NCBI GenBank assembly: GCA_002394205.1
Contig: DGTC01000068.1
Coordinates: forward strand, 1-64,000
Origin: Lachnospira sp. UBA4346
GTDB taxonomy: Bacteria > Bacillota > Clostridia > Lachnospirales > Lachnospiraceae
Direction: 5' to 3'
Length of the DNA stretch: 64,000 nucleotides
The translations under genes and the position numbers were made by a program. The notes beneath the pieces are model-generated. The model was not told the origin of the DNA. It saw only the letters and a program-made list of their open reading frames with translations, and did not search any database. Shown here in pieces: positions 8,842 to 18,102 of this stretch. Within the stretch, counting starts at the first letter, position 1. Every line of letters starts with the position of its first letter.

Positions 8842-9954
8842 TTACATCTGCTCAATAATTGCACGAATCTCATCCTCAGCGACTGCTCTTGCATAAACAT
8901 CCTCGCCAAATGTCATCACATCACCAATGCCTTTTTCAAATACAAAACGTAATTTTCCATCACGTACTTTCTTATCTGTATACAATTTACGAATCAACGC
9001 TTCCTTATCAATATACTGTGGTATCTGCACAGGAAGTCCACATTTTTTCAGTAATGCAATAACACGCTTACATTCTGCTTCTGTCACATAACCGCAGGCA
9101 CAACCTAAACGAACCTGTGCAACCAGACCGATGGATACCGCTTCGCCATGTAAGAGCTTATAATCACTAACTGTCTCAATCGCACGCCCTACGGTATGAC
9201 CAAGATTTAAAATTTCACGAAGACTCTTTTCCTTCTCGTCCCGCATAACAACTTCGTACTTGACTGCACAGTTGTGCTCTGAAATATAAGTACAAGCCTC
9301 TGTATCGCATGATAAAATTTTATCAATGTTATGTTCAAGATATGTAAATAACTCCATATCACCAAGACAGCCGTGCTTTACTGTTTCTGCAAGACCATTG
9401 ATTAAATGTGCCTTTGGAAGTGTCTTCCATGTATCAATATCAATATATACTTTCTTTGGCTGATGAAATAATCCGATTAAGTTGGTTGCAAGTTCTGTAT
9501 CAACCGCAGTCTTTCCACCAATGGATGCATCGGCAGCAGATAACAGCGTTGTTGCATAATTAATAAATGGAACACCTCTTCCATATGTTCCAGCAAGGAA
9601 ACCTGCCAAATCGGAAACCACGCCACCGCCAACAGCAATTACACAACAATCTCTTCTATAACCTTTTTCTAACATGGCATCTTCTAAGACTTCCTTTGTC
9701 TTACGAACCTTGCTCTTCTCTCCTGCTGCAAATACGAATAAATCCGCCGTAAATCCTGCATCTTCTAACTGCTCTTTGATTGGTGCTGCATATAACGGCT
9801 CTACTGTCGTATCTGTAATAATTGCAAACTTCTTAATTGTTCCTACAAGCCCATTTTTTAAATCTGTAATCAACTGTGGTATTAATCCCTGTCCAATCTG
9901 TACATCGTAAGAATCATCCACAACCTTTTTTAATTCAACATGAAAACTTCCCAT
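8842..9954 (-). CDS. aroB: 3-dehydroquinate synthase
   Basis: Catalyses the second step of the shikimate pathway, DAHP to 3-dehydroquinate, using NAD+ and a divalent metal. Signatures GGGVVSDLAGFLAGTYGRG, TTLLSAADASIGGKTAVD and LNLGHTVGRAIE are intact, including the metal-binding His residues in the last block. The start is taken as the ATG 9952-9954, 6 nt after AGGAAG; a GTG five codons upstream overlaps the ribosome binding site. The ~370-residue length is normal. A promoter at 10040-10068 places a stem-loop at the very start of the mRNA. Confidence 0.97.
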   Translation of the reverse strand: MGSFHVELKKVVDDSYDVQIGQGLIPQLITDLKNGLVGTIKKFAIITDTTVEPLYAAPIKEQLEDAGFTADLFVFAAGEKSKVRKTKEVLEDAMLEKGYRRDCCVIAVGGGVVSDLAGFLAGTYGRGVPFINYATTLLSAADASIGGKTAVDTELATNLIGLFHQPKKVYIDIDTWKTLPKAHLINGLAETVKHGCLGDMELFTYLEHNIDKILSCDTEACTYISEHNCAVKYEVVMRDEKEKSLREILNLGHTVGRAIETVSDYKLLHGEAVSIGLVAQVRLGCACGYVTEAECKRVIALLKKCGLPVQIPQYIDKEALIRKLYTDKKVRDGKLRFVFEKGIGDVMTFGEDVYARAVAEDEIRAIIEQM

Positions 9955-9983
9955 TCTACACTTCCTCACTTATTCTTACTTTC

Positions 9984-10027
9984 TATAAAGAAGCCCAGAC
10001 AGAAACTTTCTTTCCTCTCTGTCTGGG
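9984..10027 (-). terminator. Hairpin between nadE and aroB: terminator or 5-prime mRNA stem-loop
   Basis: A perfect 10-bp stem CCCAGACAGA (9994-10003) with 10018-10027 is followed on the minus strand by CTTCTTTAT, a modest T tract. It can terminate the AMP-binding/nadE transcript. However, an aroB promoter lies just upstream (10040-10068), so this hairpin would also form the 5-prime end of the aroB mRNA, either stabilising it or attenuating it. Confidence 0.55.
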
Positions 10028-10039
10028 TTATTAACGCAT

Positions 10040-10068
10040 ATTATATCGGATAGTCGAAAAAAATACAA
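10040..10068 (-). promoter_or_regulatory. Sigma-A promoter of aroB
   Basis: Minus strand TTGTAT (10063-10068), 17-nt spacer, perfect TATAAT (10040-10045). The predicted start near 10033 is only a few nucleotides before the hairpin at 9994-10027. Confidence 0.75.
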
Positions 10069-10122
10069 TCCTATTCTTCTATTCTATTTATCTGCTGATA
10101 GATGTTATCAACTTGCAGATAT

Positions 10123-10896
10123 TTATTCTGCGTCTGACTTCTCATATGCCGGCATTAGCTGTATTTTGTGCAGATTTCTCTTATGCAGGCGATCAATCTT
10201 CTCCTTTACTGCCTCATCTTCACATACCCCTGTTGCAATATAAGAATCTAACTGTGCATACGTAAATCCTAACTTATCTTCATCACTCATGCCTGACAAT
10301 CCATCAGACGGTGTCTTGTGTACAAGATGCTGTGGAATATCTAAATATTCTCCAATCTGTAAGACTTCTTCTACTGTCAAATGCGCAAGCGGACTAAAAT
10401 CTCCTGCTGCATCACCAAACTTTGTCGAATATCCAACATAATCTTCTGATGCATTACAAGTATTGGCAACAAGACCGCCATGTGGAAGGGACTGTGCCAC
10501 TGCATATAACACGCTCATTCTCATTCGTGGCGGATAATTAATTGCAGATTCTCCAACCAAACCATCTTTTCCTGTTAATTCTGCAAATCCTTCTGCCTCT
10601 TTAAATGTCTTTGCAAAGGCTTGTGTAATCTCATGGATATTCACTTCTAAATGACGAATACCAAGTGTCTTTACGACATTATGACTATCATCGATATCCG
10701 GCTGAACTCCATTCGGCATCGTAACACCGACTACTCTGTCTGCACCTAATGCTTCCTTACAAAGTGCCGCAACAACGCTCGAATCCTTGCCGCCGGAAAT
10801 GCCTACTACTGCATATGCATCCGGAAGGTTCTTTGCAAAATAATCACGAATCCACTGAATAATATTGTTCTTTGTCTGTTCAACATTCTTTAACAT
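10123..10896 (-). CDS. nadE: NAD+ synthetase, ammonia-dependent type
   Basis: Amidates nicotinate adenine dinucleotide to NAD+ with ATP. The PP-loop GISGGKDSS is at residues 32-40, and NTCNASEDYVGYSTKFGD and HKTPSDGLSGMSDEDKLGF are family hallmarks. At 257 residues it lacks the N-terminal nitrilase glutaminase domain, so it should use free ammonia. Its start overlaps the 3-prime end of the upstream AMP-binding gene by 7 nt, implying translational coupling. Confidence 0.96.
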   Translation of the reverse strand: MLKNVEQTKNNIIQWIRDYFAKNLPDAYAVVGISGGKDSSVVAALCKEALGADRVVGVTMPNGVQPDIDDSHNVVKTLGIRHLEVNIHEITQAFAKTFKEAEGFAELTGKDGLVGESAINYPPRMRMSVLYAVAQSLPHGGLVANTCNASEDYVGYSTKFGDAAGDFSPLAHLTVEEVLQIGEYLDIPQHLVHKTPSDGLSGMSDEDKLGFTYAQLDSYIATGVCEDEAVKEKIDRLHKRNLHKIQLMPAYEKSDAE

Positions 10897-12296
10897 ATTG
10901 CTCTCTCCTCTTCCTGTTCTAAGATGTCTTTAATTGCTTCAATATTTAATGTCTCATCTTCATGCTTTGGCAATGGCTTATTTAATACAATCACCCGCTG
11001 AATCTTCCAGCGATACCCTTTTTTCTCATTGTATTTGTCAATCTTTCTGCGAATAACCTCTGCACGTGCATCTTTATCGATTGGCACAACTAACGCCGTC
11101 AATTCCTGTCCGCACATTCCTAAATATCCTTCTGCAATGCCGGAAATCGCAGTAATTTCTTCATTGATAACCTTTGGACACAACTTCTCACCAATTGGCA
11201 GCAGAATAATATTTTCATTTCTGCGTTCTAACTTTAAGCGTCCGTCCCGCGTAAAATGACCATAATCTCCTGTATGATACCAGCCCTCCCGAATAACCTG
11301 TGCATTGGTTGCATCATCATTATCATATCCTGTCATCACACATGGTCCACTTACAAGAATCTCACCATTTTCTGCAATCTCAACCCGTGTACCGTCATAC
11401 ACTTCATATGCGCCGTCAAGCTCATTACAAATGGCAACACATCCGCTACATTCTGTCATTCCGTAAATCGCATAGACTTCATAATCTCTGTCTTTTAAAT
11501 ATTCAAATAACGCATATGGAAATGCTGCGCCACCAATTACAATCGTACGAAGCTCTTTGTTAAATGCCTTTACTCTTCTTAAATAAGAAAGCATCGACGG
11601 TGTTCCCGGCAAAATTGTCGGATGATAATAATATGTGTCTGCATCAATATGACGAAGTCCTCTTCCAATACAGACACAGGCTCCCATCGTCAATGGCCAT
11701 AACAGACTATATGCAAGTCCAAAAATATGATGCAGGCTAATCTGTGATAAAATCCTGTCTTCACAAGTACATTCACATCTGCTGCTAATCGCCTTTACTG
11801 TATTCAGCAAATTCGATGTTGTCAGTGCAACTGCCTTGTCAGACTGTGTTTCTGTTGCCGTAAACAGTAAAATTTCGCCCTCCGTACATTCTTTATAATC
11901 ATCTACGGATACCACATCTTCCTGTTCAGCACCAGGAATCATAATAGCATGAGAATCTGCCAGAATATATTGATTCGTCGATGTTAAAATATAGTCTGTA
12001 TGAATCTGTTTTAAAATGCGTTCCCGTTCTTCATGTGGCAAAAAGAAATCTACCAAAATCGCATCTTTCCCAGCCATAATAATACCGAATAAATTAACAA
12101 TCCAACGGTATGATGCCGGTCCGCACAATGCAATCCTCTTCCCCGGATATTTCTTTAGATGCAGTGCCTTCTTAATGGCATCTTCCTTCAACTGCGCAAA
12201 TGATACATCATAAGTATCATAAAGAATCGCTGTCTTATCACCATATTTCTTCGCATTATCCAATAATAAATTATAAAATGATGTTATCTTATGCAT
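10890..12296 (-). CDS. AMP-binding (ANL superfamily) protein with degenerate catalytic motifs
   Basis: An adenylate-forming enzyme fold related to acyl-CoA/acyl-ACP synthetases. Core motifs are recognisable: LLFTATETQSDKAVALT replaces the usual TSGTTGxPK P-loop, IYGMTECSG is A5, and GWYHTGDYG with GRLKLERRNENI covers A7-A8. The usual C-terminal PxxxxGK lysine region reads LPKHEDETLN, so the catalytic Lys seems replaced. It may do only part of the usual reaction or use an unusual substrate. The start is the ATG 12294-12296, 6 nt after GAGG, in preference to a TTG four codons earlier. It overlaps nadE. Confidence 0.82.
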   Translation of the reverse strand: MHKITSFYNLLLDNAKKYGDKTAILYDTYDVSFAQLKEDAIKKALHLKKYPGKRIALCGPASYRWIVNLFGIIMAGKDAILVDFFLPHEERERILKQIHTDYILTSTNQYILADSHAIMIPGAEQEDVVSVDDYKECTEGEILLFTATETQSDKAVALTTSNLLNTVKAISSRCECTCEDRILSQISLHHIFGLAYSLLWPLTMGACVCIGRGLRHIDADTYYYHPTILPGTPSMLSYLRRVKAFNKELRTIVIGGAAFPYALFEYLKDRDYEVYAIYGMTECSGCVAICNELDGAYEVYDGTRVEIAENGEILVSGPCVMTGYDNDDATNAQVIREGWYHTGDYGHFTRDGRLKLERRNENIILLPIGEKLCPKVINEEITAISGIAEGYLGMCGQELTALVVPIDKDARAEVIRRKIDKYNEKKGYRWKIQRVIVLNKPLPKHEDETLNIEAIKDILEQEEERAIC

Positions 12297-12391
12297 ATCT
12301 AACCTCAATTCATTCTACATTTCTTGTATCTTATTATTTTCCAGTTCTGTATTACGTATACCAGAAATCTATCTCTGGAGCTACTTGTTAT

Positions 12392-12400
12392 AGTATAGCA
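12392..12400 (-). promoter_or_regulatory. Extended -10 promoter for the AMP-binding/nadE unit
   Basis: The minus strand reads TGCTATACT, an extended -10 (TGn plus TATACT) with no good -35 box. It lies about 95 nt before the ATG at 12296. Confidence 0.5.
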
Positions 12401-12620
12401 TATTTTAAGTGCGATTCTATCTTTTTTTATGAAAAAGACAATTTCTTTGAATAATTAAGTCTGTACATTCGATTCCGTCATTGGAAACATCACTATAAAA
12501 AACTTCTCGTGCAATCGGTGGTATCTAGGATTCATTTATGATAAACTAACTTATATATGATCTTGGCAAATATATGGTTACTATCGAATTTATATTTTAA
12601 TTATAATTAGGGGATATTTT
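12401..12620. other. Divergent intergenic region upstream of the first CgeB-like gene
   Basis: AT-rich sequence between the leftward AMP-binding unit and the rightward glycosyltransferase pair. I could not identify a convincing sigma-A or sigma-28 promoter for the plus-strand gene. A TATAAT at 12602-12607 is too close to the start codon and has no -35 partner. The ribosome binding site AGGGG precedes the ATG at 12621. Confidence 0.4.
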
Positions 12621-13808
12621 ATGAAATTATTTTTTTACCGTTATGGAAGTATTTGTGAACCGGATGTAATCGATTCTTTTCAACATCTCGGGTTTGAAGT
12701 GCATGAAGAGACTGCAGAAATGACCAATAAATCTTTACTGCCTGCACAATGTGTAGAGCTTGTTGCACCACAGCTTATTTCCGGCAACTATACTTTCGTA
12801 TTTTCAATCAACTTTTTTCCATGGTTATCTGACTTATGTAATGTCACGAAAATACCGTATTTATGTCTTATTGTTGACAGCCCTGTACTGGAACTATATT
12901 CAAAATCACTGCGCAATCCGTACAATCGAATCTTCTTATTTGACTGGCAGTTATATGAAGAATTTCATCCAAAAAATCCTGACGGGGTCTTTCACATTCC
13001 ACTTGCTACAAATGTTCGAAGAACCGATGCATTGCGGAATTCAACACCTATCGAAGAAAAAAAGAAATTTGCAGCAGATATTTCATTTATCGGCTCTACT
13101 TATCAGGAGAAATGTCCTTACAACAATGTCAAACTGCCTGAACGGGAACGTGGCTATGTTGACGGTATTGTTGAATCTCAGTTAAAAATCTACGGTTATA
13201 ATTTCATTGAAGATATGTTAAGCGATGACTTTGTTGAGACCTTTCTAGCCGGAATCCCTAATTTTGAGCCATTTCCTGAAGGATTTGAAATGAATTACAA
13301 AGCATTGGTTGCGCAGCATTATATCAGTGTAAAGGTCGCTGAACAGGAACGTATTCGTTTTCTCAAAGCATTGTCTGACCGCTTTTCAGTGGATATTTAT
13401 ACCGGCAGTGATATGTCTGAAATGCCACACATTCACAATCGTGGTTTTGCGAAATCTTTAACAGAAATGCCACTCATCTTTGAACAGAGCAAAATTAACT
13501 TAAATATGACCGCAAAATCCATTCGTTCCGGACTGTCTTTACGAATCTTTGACGTGTTAGGATGCGGCGGTTTCTTAATTACGAATTATCAGGCAGAACT
13601 TGCAGAAGCCTTTGAAATCGGAAAAGACCTCGTCGCTTATGAAAGTCAAGCTGATTTAGAAGAAAAATGTGCATATTATCTGACACACGAAGAAGAACGC
13701 ATGGAAATTACAAGACACGGATACGAGACTGTGAAAAAATATCATTCTTATGATATTCGTATTGTACAAATGTTAGAGCTTGCTTTTGGAAAGGATTTAA
13801 AATCATGA
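12621..13808 (+). CDS. CgeB-like glycosyltransferase (DUF3880/GT1 type), copy 1
   Basis: A 395-residue GT-B-like protein of the CgeB family. The N-terminal half carries the DUF3880-type pattern (DVIDSFQHLGFEVHEE, VFSINFFPWLS, LIVDSPVLELYS). The C-terminal half has the shared segment IRSGLSLRIFDVLGCGGFL, then NYQAE, and HEEERMEITRHGYETV before the end. Three other full-length copies occur in this window. It probably transfers an unknown NDP-sugar to the flagellar or surface glycan in the cytoplasm. It overlaps the next gene by 4 nt (ATGA), so the two are translationally coupled; this plus-strand pair opposes the rest of the island. Confidence 0.85.
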   Translation: MKLFFYRYGSICEPDVIDSFQHLGFEVHEETAEMTNKSLLPAQCVELVAPQLISGNYTFVFSINFFPWLSDLCNVTKIPYLCLIVDSPVLELYSKSLRNPYNRIFLFDWQLYEEFHPKNPDGVFHIPLATNVRRTDALRNSTPIEEKKKFAADISFIGSTYQEKCPYNNVKLPERERGYVDGIVESQLKIYGYNFIEDMLSDDFVETFLAGIPNFEPFPEGFEMNYKALVAQHYISVKVAEQERIRFLKALSDRFSVDIYTGSDMSEMPHIHNRGFAKSLTEMPLIFEQSKINLNMTAKSIRSGLSLRIFDVLGCGGFLITNYQAELAEAFEIGKDLVAYESQADLEEKCAYYLTHEEERMEITRHGYETVKKYHSYDIRIVQMLELAFGKDLKS

Positions 13809-14971
13809 ATATTTTAATTTTTGAATCAAAAAATTTTGGAATTGACGATGTATGTGCAGCACTCACAAAGATGGGGCACACCCATACCTGTATTTCAACA
13901 GAACTGATTCACGAACGAAAAAGCGCTGAATTTGACGCACTCTTTGAACAGGAATTCGGACGCGCACACTTCGACTGTGTATTTACCTTTAACTACAGTC
14001 CTGTATTGTCGAATGCCTGTAACAAACATCATATTCCTTATATTTCATATATTTATGACAGTCCCCTTGTTGCACTGTATTCCTATACCATTATTAATCC
14101 GTGCAACTACTGTTTTATCTTTGATAAGACATTGTACAATGAATTCAAACAGGAAAACATTTCAACTGTGTATTATATGCCGCTCGCAGTCAATACCGAC
14201 CGTCTGACACAGATGATTACGCATCCGCATCTTCCACAGGAAAAGTATACTGCGGAAATATCCTTTGTCGGTTCAATGTATAATGAAAAGCATAATCTTT
14301 TCGACCGGTTAAAGGGACTTCCTGAACATACGCAGGGATATTTAGATGCCATTATGGATGCACAGCTGCAGGTATATGGATATTATTTTATTCCAGAATT
14401 GTTATCAAAAGATATTCTTGCAGATTTGCAAAAATCTGTACCTGTTGAACCAAATAAAGACGGCGTAGAAACTGTGGAATATCTGTATGCTTATTATTTT
14501 ATTGCCAGAAAATTAGCAGAAAAAGAACGTACGCAGATTCTTTCCAAATTATCGAATGAATTTTCCGTCAAATTATTTACGCCAAATCCAACGCCAAATC
14601 TGCCAAAGATTCAAAATATGGGACCTGTGGATTACTATAATGAGATGCCTTATATCTTCCACAACAGTGCAATTAATCTTAATATTTCCCTGCGCAGCAT
14701 CCGTTCCGGTATTCCACTTCGTGGAATGGATATTATGGGGGCACATGGCTTCTTAATGTCTAATTATCAGGCAGATTTTTATGATTTCTTCGTTCCGGGT
14801 GAAGACCTTGTACTCTACGAATCACAGGATGATTTGTTGAAAAAATGTCAATATTACTTAACACACGAAACAGAAAGAAAACAAATTGCCGACAATGGTT
14901 ATGGAAAAATGAAAGAATTTCATACCTATGAGAAACATTTGGCTGAAATGTTTGAAATTGTATTTGGATAA
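13805..14971 (+). CDS. CgeB-like glycosyltransferase, copy 2
   Basis: A 388-residue paralogue of its upstream neighbour with the same architecture: MNILIFESKNFGIDDVCAAL at the start, FDCVFTFNYSPVLSNAC in the N-terminal half, GYLDAIMDAQLQVYGYYF centrally, and IRSGIPLRGMDIMGAHGFL near the C-terminus. In place of the usual FDILGxGG this copy reads MDIMGAHG, so donor specificity may differ. Its start codon overlaps the stop of copy 1. It is followed by a hairpin whose T run serves the opposite strand. Confidence 0.85.
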   Translation: MNILIFESKNFGIDDVCAALTKMGHTHTCISTELIHERKSAEFDALFEQEFGRAHFDCVFTFNYSPVLSNACNKHHIPYISYIYDSPLVALYSYTIINPCNYCFIFDKTLYNEFKQENISTVYYMPLAVNTDRLTQMITHPHLPQEKYTAEISFVGSMYNEKHNLFDRLKGLPEHTQGYLDAIMDAQLQVYGYYFIPELLSKDILADLQKSVPVEPNKDGVETVEYLYAYYFIARKLAEKERTQILSKLSNEFSVKLFTPNPTPNLPKIQNMGPVDYYNEMPYIFHNSAINLNISLRSIRSGIPLRGMDIMGAHGFLMSNYQADFYDFFVPGEDLVLYESQDDLLKKCQYYLTHETERKQIADNGYGKMKEFHTYEKHLAEMFEIVFG

Positions 14972-15004
14972 CTGTGACAAAAGGAACCGTACTTCTTACG
15001 ATTC

Positions 15005-15045
15005 TAAAAAAGCCGCTGCACATTTATAATGAATGTACAGCGGCT
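15005..15045 (-). terminator. Intrinsic terminator downstream of the Rpn nuclease gene
   Basis: A 14-bp stem with one wobble pair (15011-15024 with 15032-15045) and a 7-nt loop is followed on the minus strand by TTTTTT. It lies 37-77 nt past the Rpn gene stop. For the convergent plus-strand glycosyltransferases it lacks a good T run. Confidence 0.78.
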
Positions 15046-15081
15046 AAATAACGCTCTGATAAATTATTTTCTATTTTCTCG

Positions 15082-16059
15082 TTAAACATCAATCATTGCT
15101 TCTTTAGCCGTATCGACAATCTTTCTTACATCATCTATACTCATTTTCGCAATTCTAGCAATCTGCTCAAAGGAACAACCATCTTCATACATACTAATAA
15201 TCATTTGAGTAACTCCTTTTTCAATTCCCTTTTCGATTCCTTTTTCTTCTATTCCCTGACTCAAATTACACATAATTTCAATCCCTTCCTTTAAGTTATC
15301 GTTAAGCAAAATATCGTATTCTTTTTCAAGGATATTCAACTTTTCATTTACTTCCAATGTATCAGACAATAATGCTCCTAACAATCTATGAAGCTCGTAT
15401 TTTTCATCATGCTCTGGCAACTCATTTTTGATTCCAATCAGAACAACGTTCATCATGTCGATATTTCCGCCCCAGTCATAGGTTTCAAGCACATCATCCT
15501 TTATCATATGAAAATGACTCATACAATTGGTGTCCATATTCATGCAGATCCAGATACTGACTACACTTTTAATATCGTCATATCGCATCCCTGCAAAATC
15601 CCGTTCTTTCTGTGAAGATACCATTCTGCTCACATAGAAAAGTGCCCTGTTTAGAATATTATAGCTCGTAGGTTCTGACTTTTGAATTTCCAAATTTATA
15701 ATAATCTGGTTACGTCCATTCTTCATTCTTACATAGAAAATAATATCGAACCGCACCATCCCTTCGTTTATTTCTGAGGACTCTGTATTCATCCCTACGA
15801 TTTTTTGTCCTTCAGAATTAACACTGCCTGTATTGGTCAGCCCCGGCTCCATTGAAACAATACTAACATAAGGTTCGCCTTCAATATAATTTTCAACTTC
15901 TTTCGGATTCATTTCTTTAAATTCATCAACCGTTTTTACAAGAATATGAGCCAAAATACTTTTCTGTGCCAATAATCTCTTCGCTCTGTCATCATATTGT
16001 GCTTTATCATCTGCAGCAACAATACTATTTGTTAATTCTGTATTCAGATTTTCTCTCAT
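15082..16059 (-). CDS. Rpn family recombination-promoting nuclease / putative transposase
   Basis: A PD-(D/E)XK nuclease of the Rpn/transposase_31-like group. The nuclease core is visible as VRFDIIFYV followed by INLEIQKSEP, and the C-terminal tail is typical (GIEEKGIEKGIEKG, then a helical DUF-like end). Such genes are multicopy in Lachnospiraceae and linked to recombination in E. coli Rpn proteins. The chosen ATG 16057-16059 follows GGAG by 6-7 nt and begins MRENLNTELT; an upstream in-frame extension of 52 residues has no ribosome binding site. It marks a plastic edge of the glycosylation island. Confidence 0.85.
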   Translation of the reverse strand: MRENLNTELTNSIVAADDKAQYDDRAKRLLAQKSILAHILVKTVDEFKEMNPKEVENYIEGEPYVSIVSMEPGLTNTGSVNSEGQKIVGMNTESSEINEGMVRFDIIFYVRMKNGRNQIIINLEIQKSEPTSYNILNRALFYVSRMVSSQKERDFAGMRYDDIKSVVSIWICMNMDTNCMSHFHMIKDDVLETYDWGGNIDMMNVVLIGIKNELPEHDEKYELHRLLGALLSDTLEVNEKLNILEKEYDILLNDNLKEGIEIMCNLSQGIEEKGIEKGIEKGVTQMIISMYEDGCSFEQIARIAKMSIDDVRKIVDTAKEAMIDV

Positions 16060-16365
16060 ATTGTTCTCCATCGTAATGTTATTATGCAAATAATGGAGCT
16101 TATGTATATTATAGCCTCTGTTATTTACATTTACAATCCACATCAAAGAATTCAAATAGAATTCTCGTAAATATCCTATTTCAAATGCATTTAAAATATA
16201 CAAATAGCATATCATACTATATATACTATTACAATATATTTTTATAAAAATATAGATATTATTTTATATCCTTACATTGGAATCCTATTCTATAAACTTT
16301 CGCCCAAATATGCTATTTTTATAAGGGTTTCATTTCCCAATATTAAACAGAAAAGAGGAACACTT
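16060..16365. other. AT-rich intergenic region upstream of the Rpn gene
   Basis: About 300 bp, very AT-rich, between the divergent Rpn gene and the truncated integrase. Besides the promoter candidate at 16206-16234 I see no gene or clear repeat. Confidence 0.4.
16206..16234 (-). promoter_or_regulatory. Candidate promoter of the Rpn nuclease gene
   Basis: Minus strand TTGTAA (16229-16234), 17-nt spacer, TATGCT (16206-16211). Only a moderate match, in very AT-rich sequence. Confidence 0.45.
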
Positions 16366-16647
16366 ATGAACGAATTACAACACACAATAAAAGATTATTT
16401 GGATTTCTGCCAAAAACAAAAACGATTGGATTCTAAGACACGCAAAGCATATCGCATCGATTTAAAACAATTCGCCCAAACAATACCTGCGAAAACGATT
16501 TCTGATATAACGCCTTCTATCATCGAAATGTTTATCTGTCATTTACATGAATCATATAAGCCGAAAACTGCAAAACGAAAAATTGCCACAATCAAAGCCT
16601 TCTTCCTTTCCCTAGTGTTTCAGACATATACTTTGAAGAATCCGTAA
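16366..16647 (+). pseudogene. Truncated tyrosine recombinase (N-terminal SAM-like domain only)
   Basis: The 93-codon frame has a good ribosome binding site and reads like the N-terminal core-binding domain of a phage-type tyrosine integrase: TIKDYLDFCQKQKRLDSKTR followed by AYRIDLKQF, then KPKTAKRKIATIKAFF. After IKAFF the family similarity stops, and the frame runs into sequence that on the other strand encodes a glycosyltransferase fragment. The catalytic domain with the R-H-R-Y residues is missing, so it cannot recombine DNA. The junction is near 16604-16612. Confidence 0.8.
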
Positions 16648-17403
16648 CAACAACCGCTCCGGCTAACATGCCGTTAAATATTCTTACATGGCTTCCAGCT
16701 TTAAACCACGCCATTGTATTTAAACCAATCTTTGCATCCTTCATCATCTCTGTTACTTGCATTGACGAAACAAATCCACCAAAATGAAAATGCGAATTTT
16801 CAAAACATTTTGTCTTTTTCCAGCCTCTTCCATATACAATTACATCCACTCCTGCGTCAACCAATGTTTCAATTGCCTTGTCTCTATAATAAGATGTTGC
16901 AAAAGAATCAATAACTCTAAAATCAGTTATAATTTCAGATAAACGCTAATCGGAAATATCTAATCTGCAGTTTATTATATATTGTTCAATTGCATATTCT
17001 GTGGTATAAGACGGATTCTGAATCAGGAAATCAATCACTTCTTTCATAAGCACTTCTCCAGCAAACTCCTAATATTTATCCATAACCGGCATAATCTGTC
17101 CAACCAAATCCCGTGAGAGTCCACCCGCATAAAATACATCAATCTTTCTTATCAGTAAGTACACTTCCCCGCACAAAATGATTGCTTCCATGTGGCAAAA
17201 ATGCTGTCATTTCAATATTCGGAAAAAAACGCAAAATCTATGTTCTTTTCTGCAAAACGTGCAAACTGCTGTAATGAATCCACCGGATTTTGTACATTAT
17301 AATATAGCACTTCATGACCTACCTGTGTAAATTCTTTCCCTAATTCTTTTGTAAATGAATCTAATGTTGCATATACTCTTGTAAAAAGTACAACTCTTCC
17401 CAT
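16592..17403 (-). pseudogene. Broken glycosyltransferase gene (CgeB-like)
   Basis: Remnants of one gene read on the minus strand. Codons from 17403 down give an intact N-terminus (MGRVVLFTRVYATLDSFTKE). After about 63 codons it is stopped or shifted. A second frame then continues (NIEMTAFLPHGSNHF, YAGGLSRDLVGQIM) with at least two in-frame stop codons. The last part, 16864 to about 16605, is open (RGWKKTKCFENSHFHFGGFV, AKIGLNTMAWFKAGSH). The 3-prime end is lost at the junction with the truncated integrase. It starts 4 nt after the upstream gene, so it was once part of that operon. Confidence 0.8.
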
Positions 17404-17407
17404 TTCT

Positions 17408-18088
17408 TTATCCCTCTATCTGCCGAATCTCTTCCTCCCTTACCCGTATCTCCTGCTGCGTAATCCACACACGAAACAACCGCTCTGATAAGAAGCCGTA
17501 AATACGTGCCTGATAGGTATCATATCCGGAAATATCCGTCTGTTTCTCAATTTCAAATAAGATTGGAAACAGCCACGCACAATACGCATCGTATAACTTC
17601 TTTGTCGTAATTACCATATTGCCAAGATTCATCAGATTCGATGTCATACACCAGTCATATGCTTCTAAATAATCCGGTGCGAGCTGCTCTAACACCTGAC
17701 GGCAAATCTCTAAATCCTGTTTTCCATGTTGATGGATATAATGTTCTTCAACGCTCCCATGTGGTGACATGGAACTATTTCCGATAATCATATCATACCC
17801 ATTCATGACCTGTTCAATATAATTTTTTGTTAAAATTGTATCATTCTGCACAAAATATCTGCGATAATGACACAGTCCAATTACATCACATGTCACATTT
17901 TTCCACATCCAATACATGCCCGTTAATTCGCAGTAATTAGGATTCTTTTCTGAAATGTGTTCTCCCGTATTATCGCCAATATATCCAAAATCTTCTTTGC
18001 CTTCCCGTCCTACATGCAACGGAATATAAATATTTTCCTGTGGCGGTGTAAATTTTTTATGAGCTGCTATAAATATCTTAATATCCAT
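17408..18088 (-). CDS. DUF4422 family glycosyltransferase
   Basis: A 226-residue protein of the DUF4422 family, found in capsule and exopolysaccharide loci and treated as GT-A-like transferases. Hallmarks are KIFIAAHKKFTPP at the N-terminus, NYCELTGMYWMWKN and DVIGLCHYRRYF in the middle. The start is the ATG 18086-18088, 9 nt after AAAGGG, eight codons inside a longer frame. It lies 14 nt after the Caps_synth-type gene and just before the broken glycosyltransferase, in one operon with them. Acceptor and donor are unknown. Confidence 0.85.
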   Translation of the reverse strand: MDIKIFIAAHKKFTPPQENIYIPLHVGREGKEDFGYIGDNTGEHISEKNPNYCELTGMYWMWKNVTCDVIGLCHYRRYFVQNDTILTKNYIEQVMNGYDMIIGNSSMSPHGSVEEHYIHQHGKQDLEICRQVLEQLAPDYLEAYDWCMTSNLMNLGNMVITTKKLYDAYCAWLFPILFEIEKQTDISGYDTYQARIYGFLSERLFRVWITQQEIRVREEEIRQIEG

Positions 18089-18102
18089 TTTATTAATCCC
18101 TT

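Noticed and set aside
12602..12607. TATAAT hexamer just upstream of the first CgeB-like gene.
   Set aside because: It is 14 nt from the ATG, leaving no room for a leader with the ribosome binding site, and has no -35 partner.
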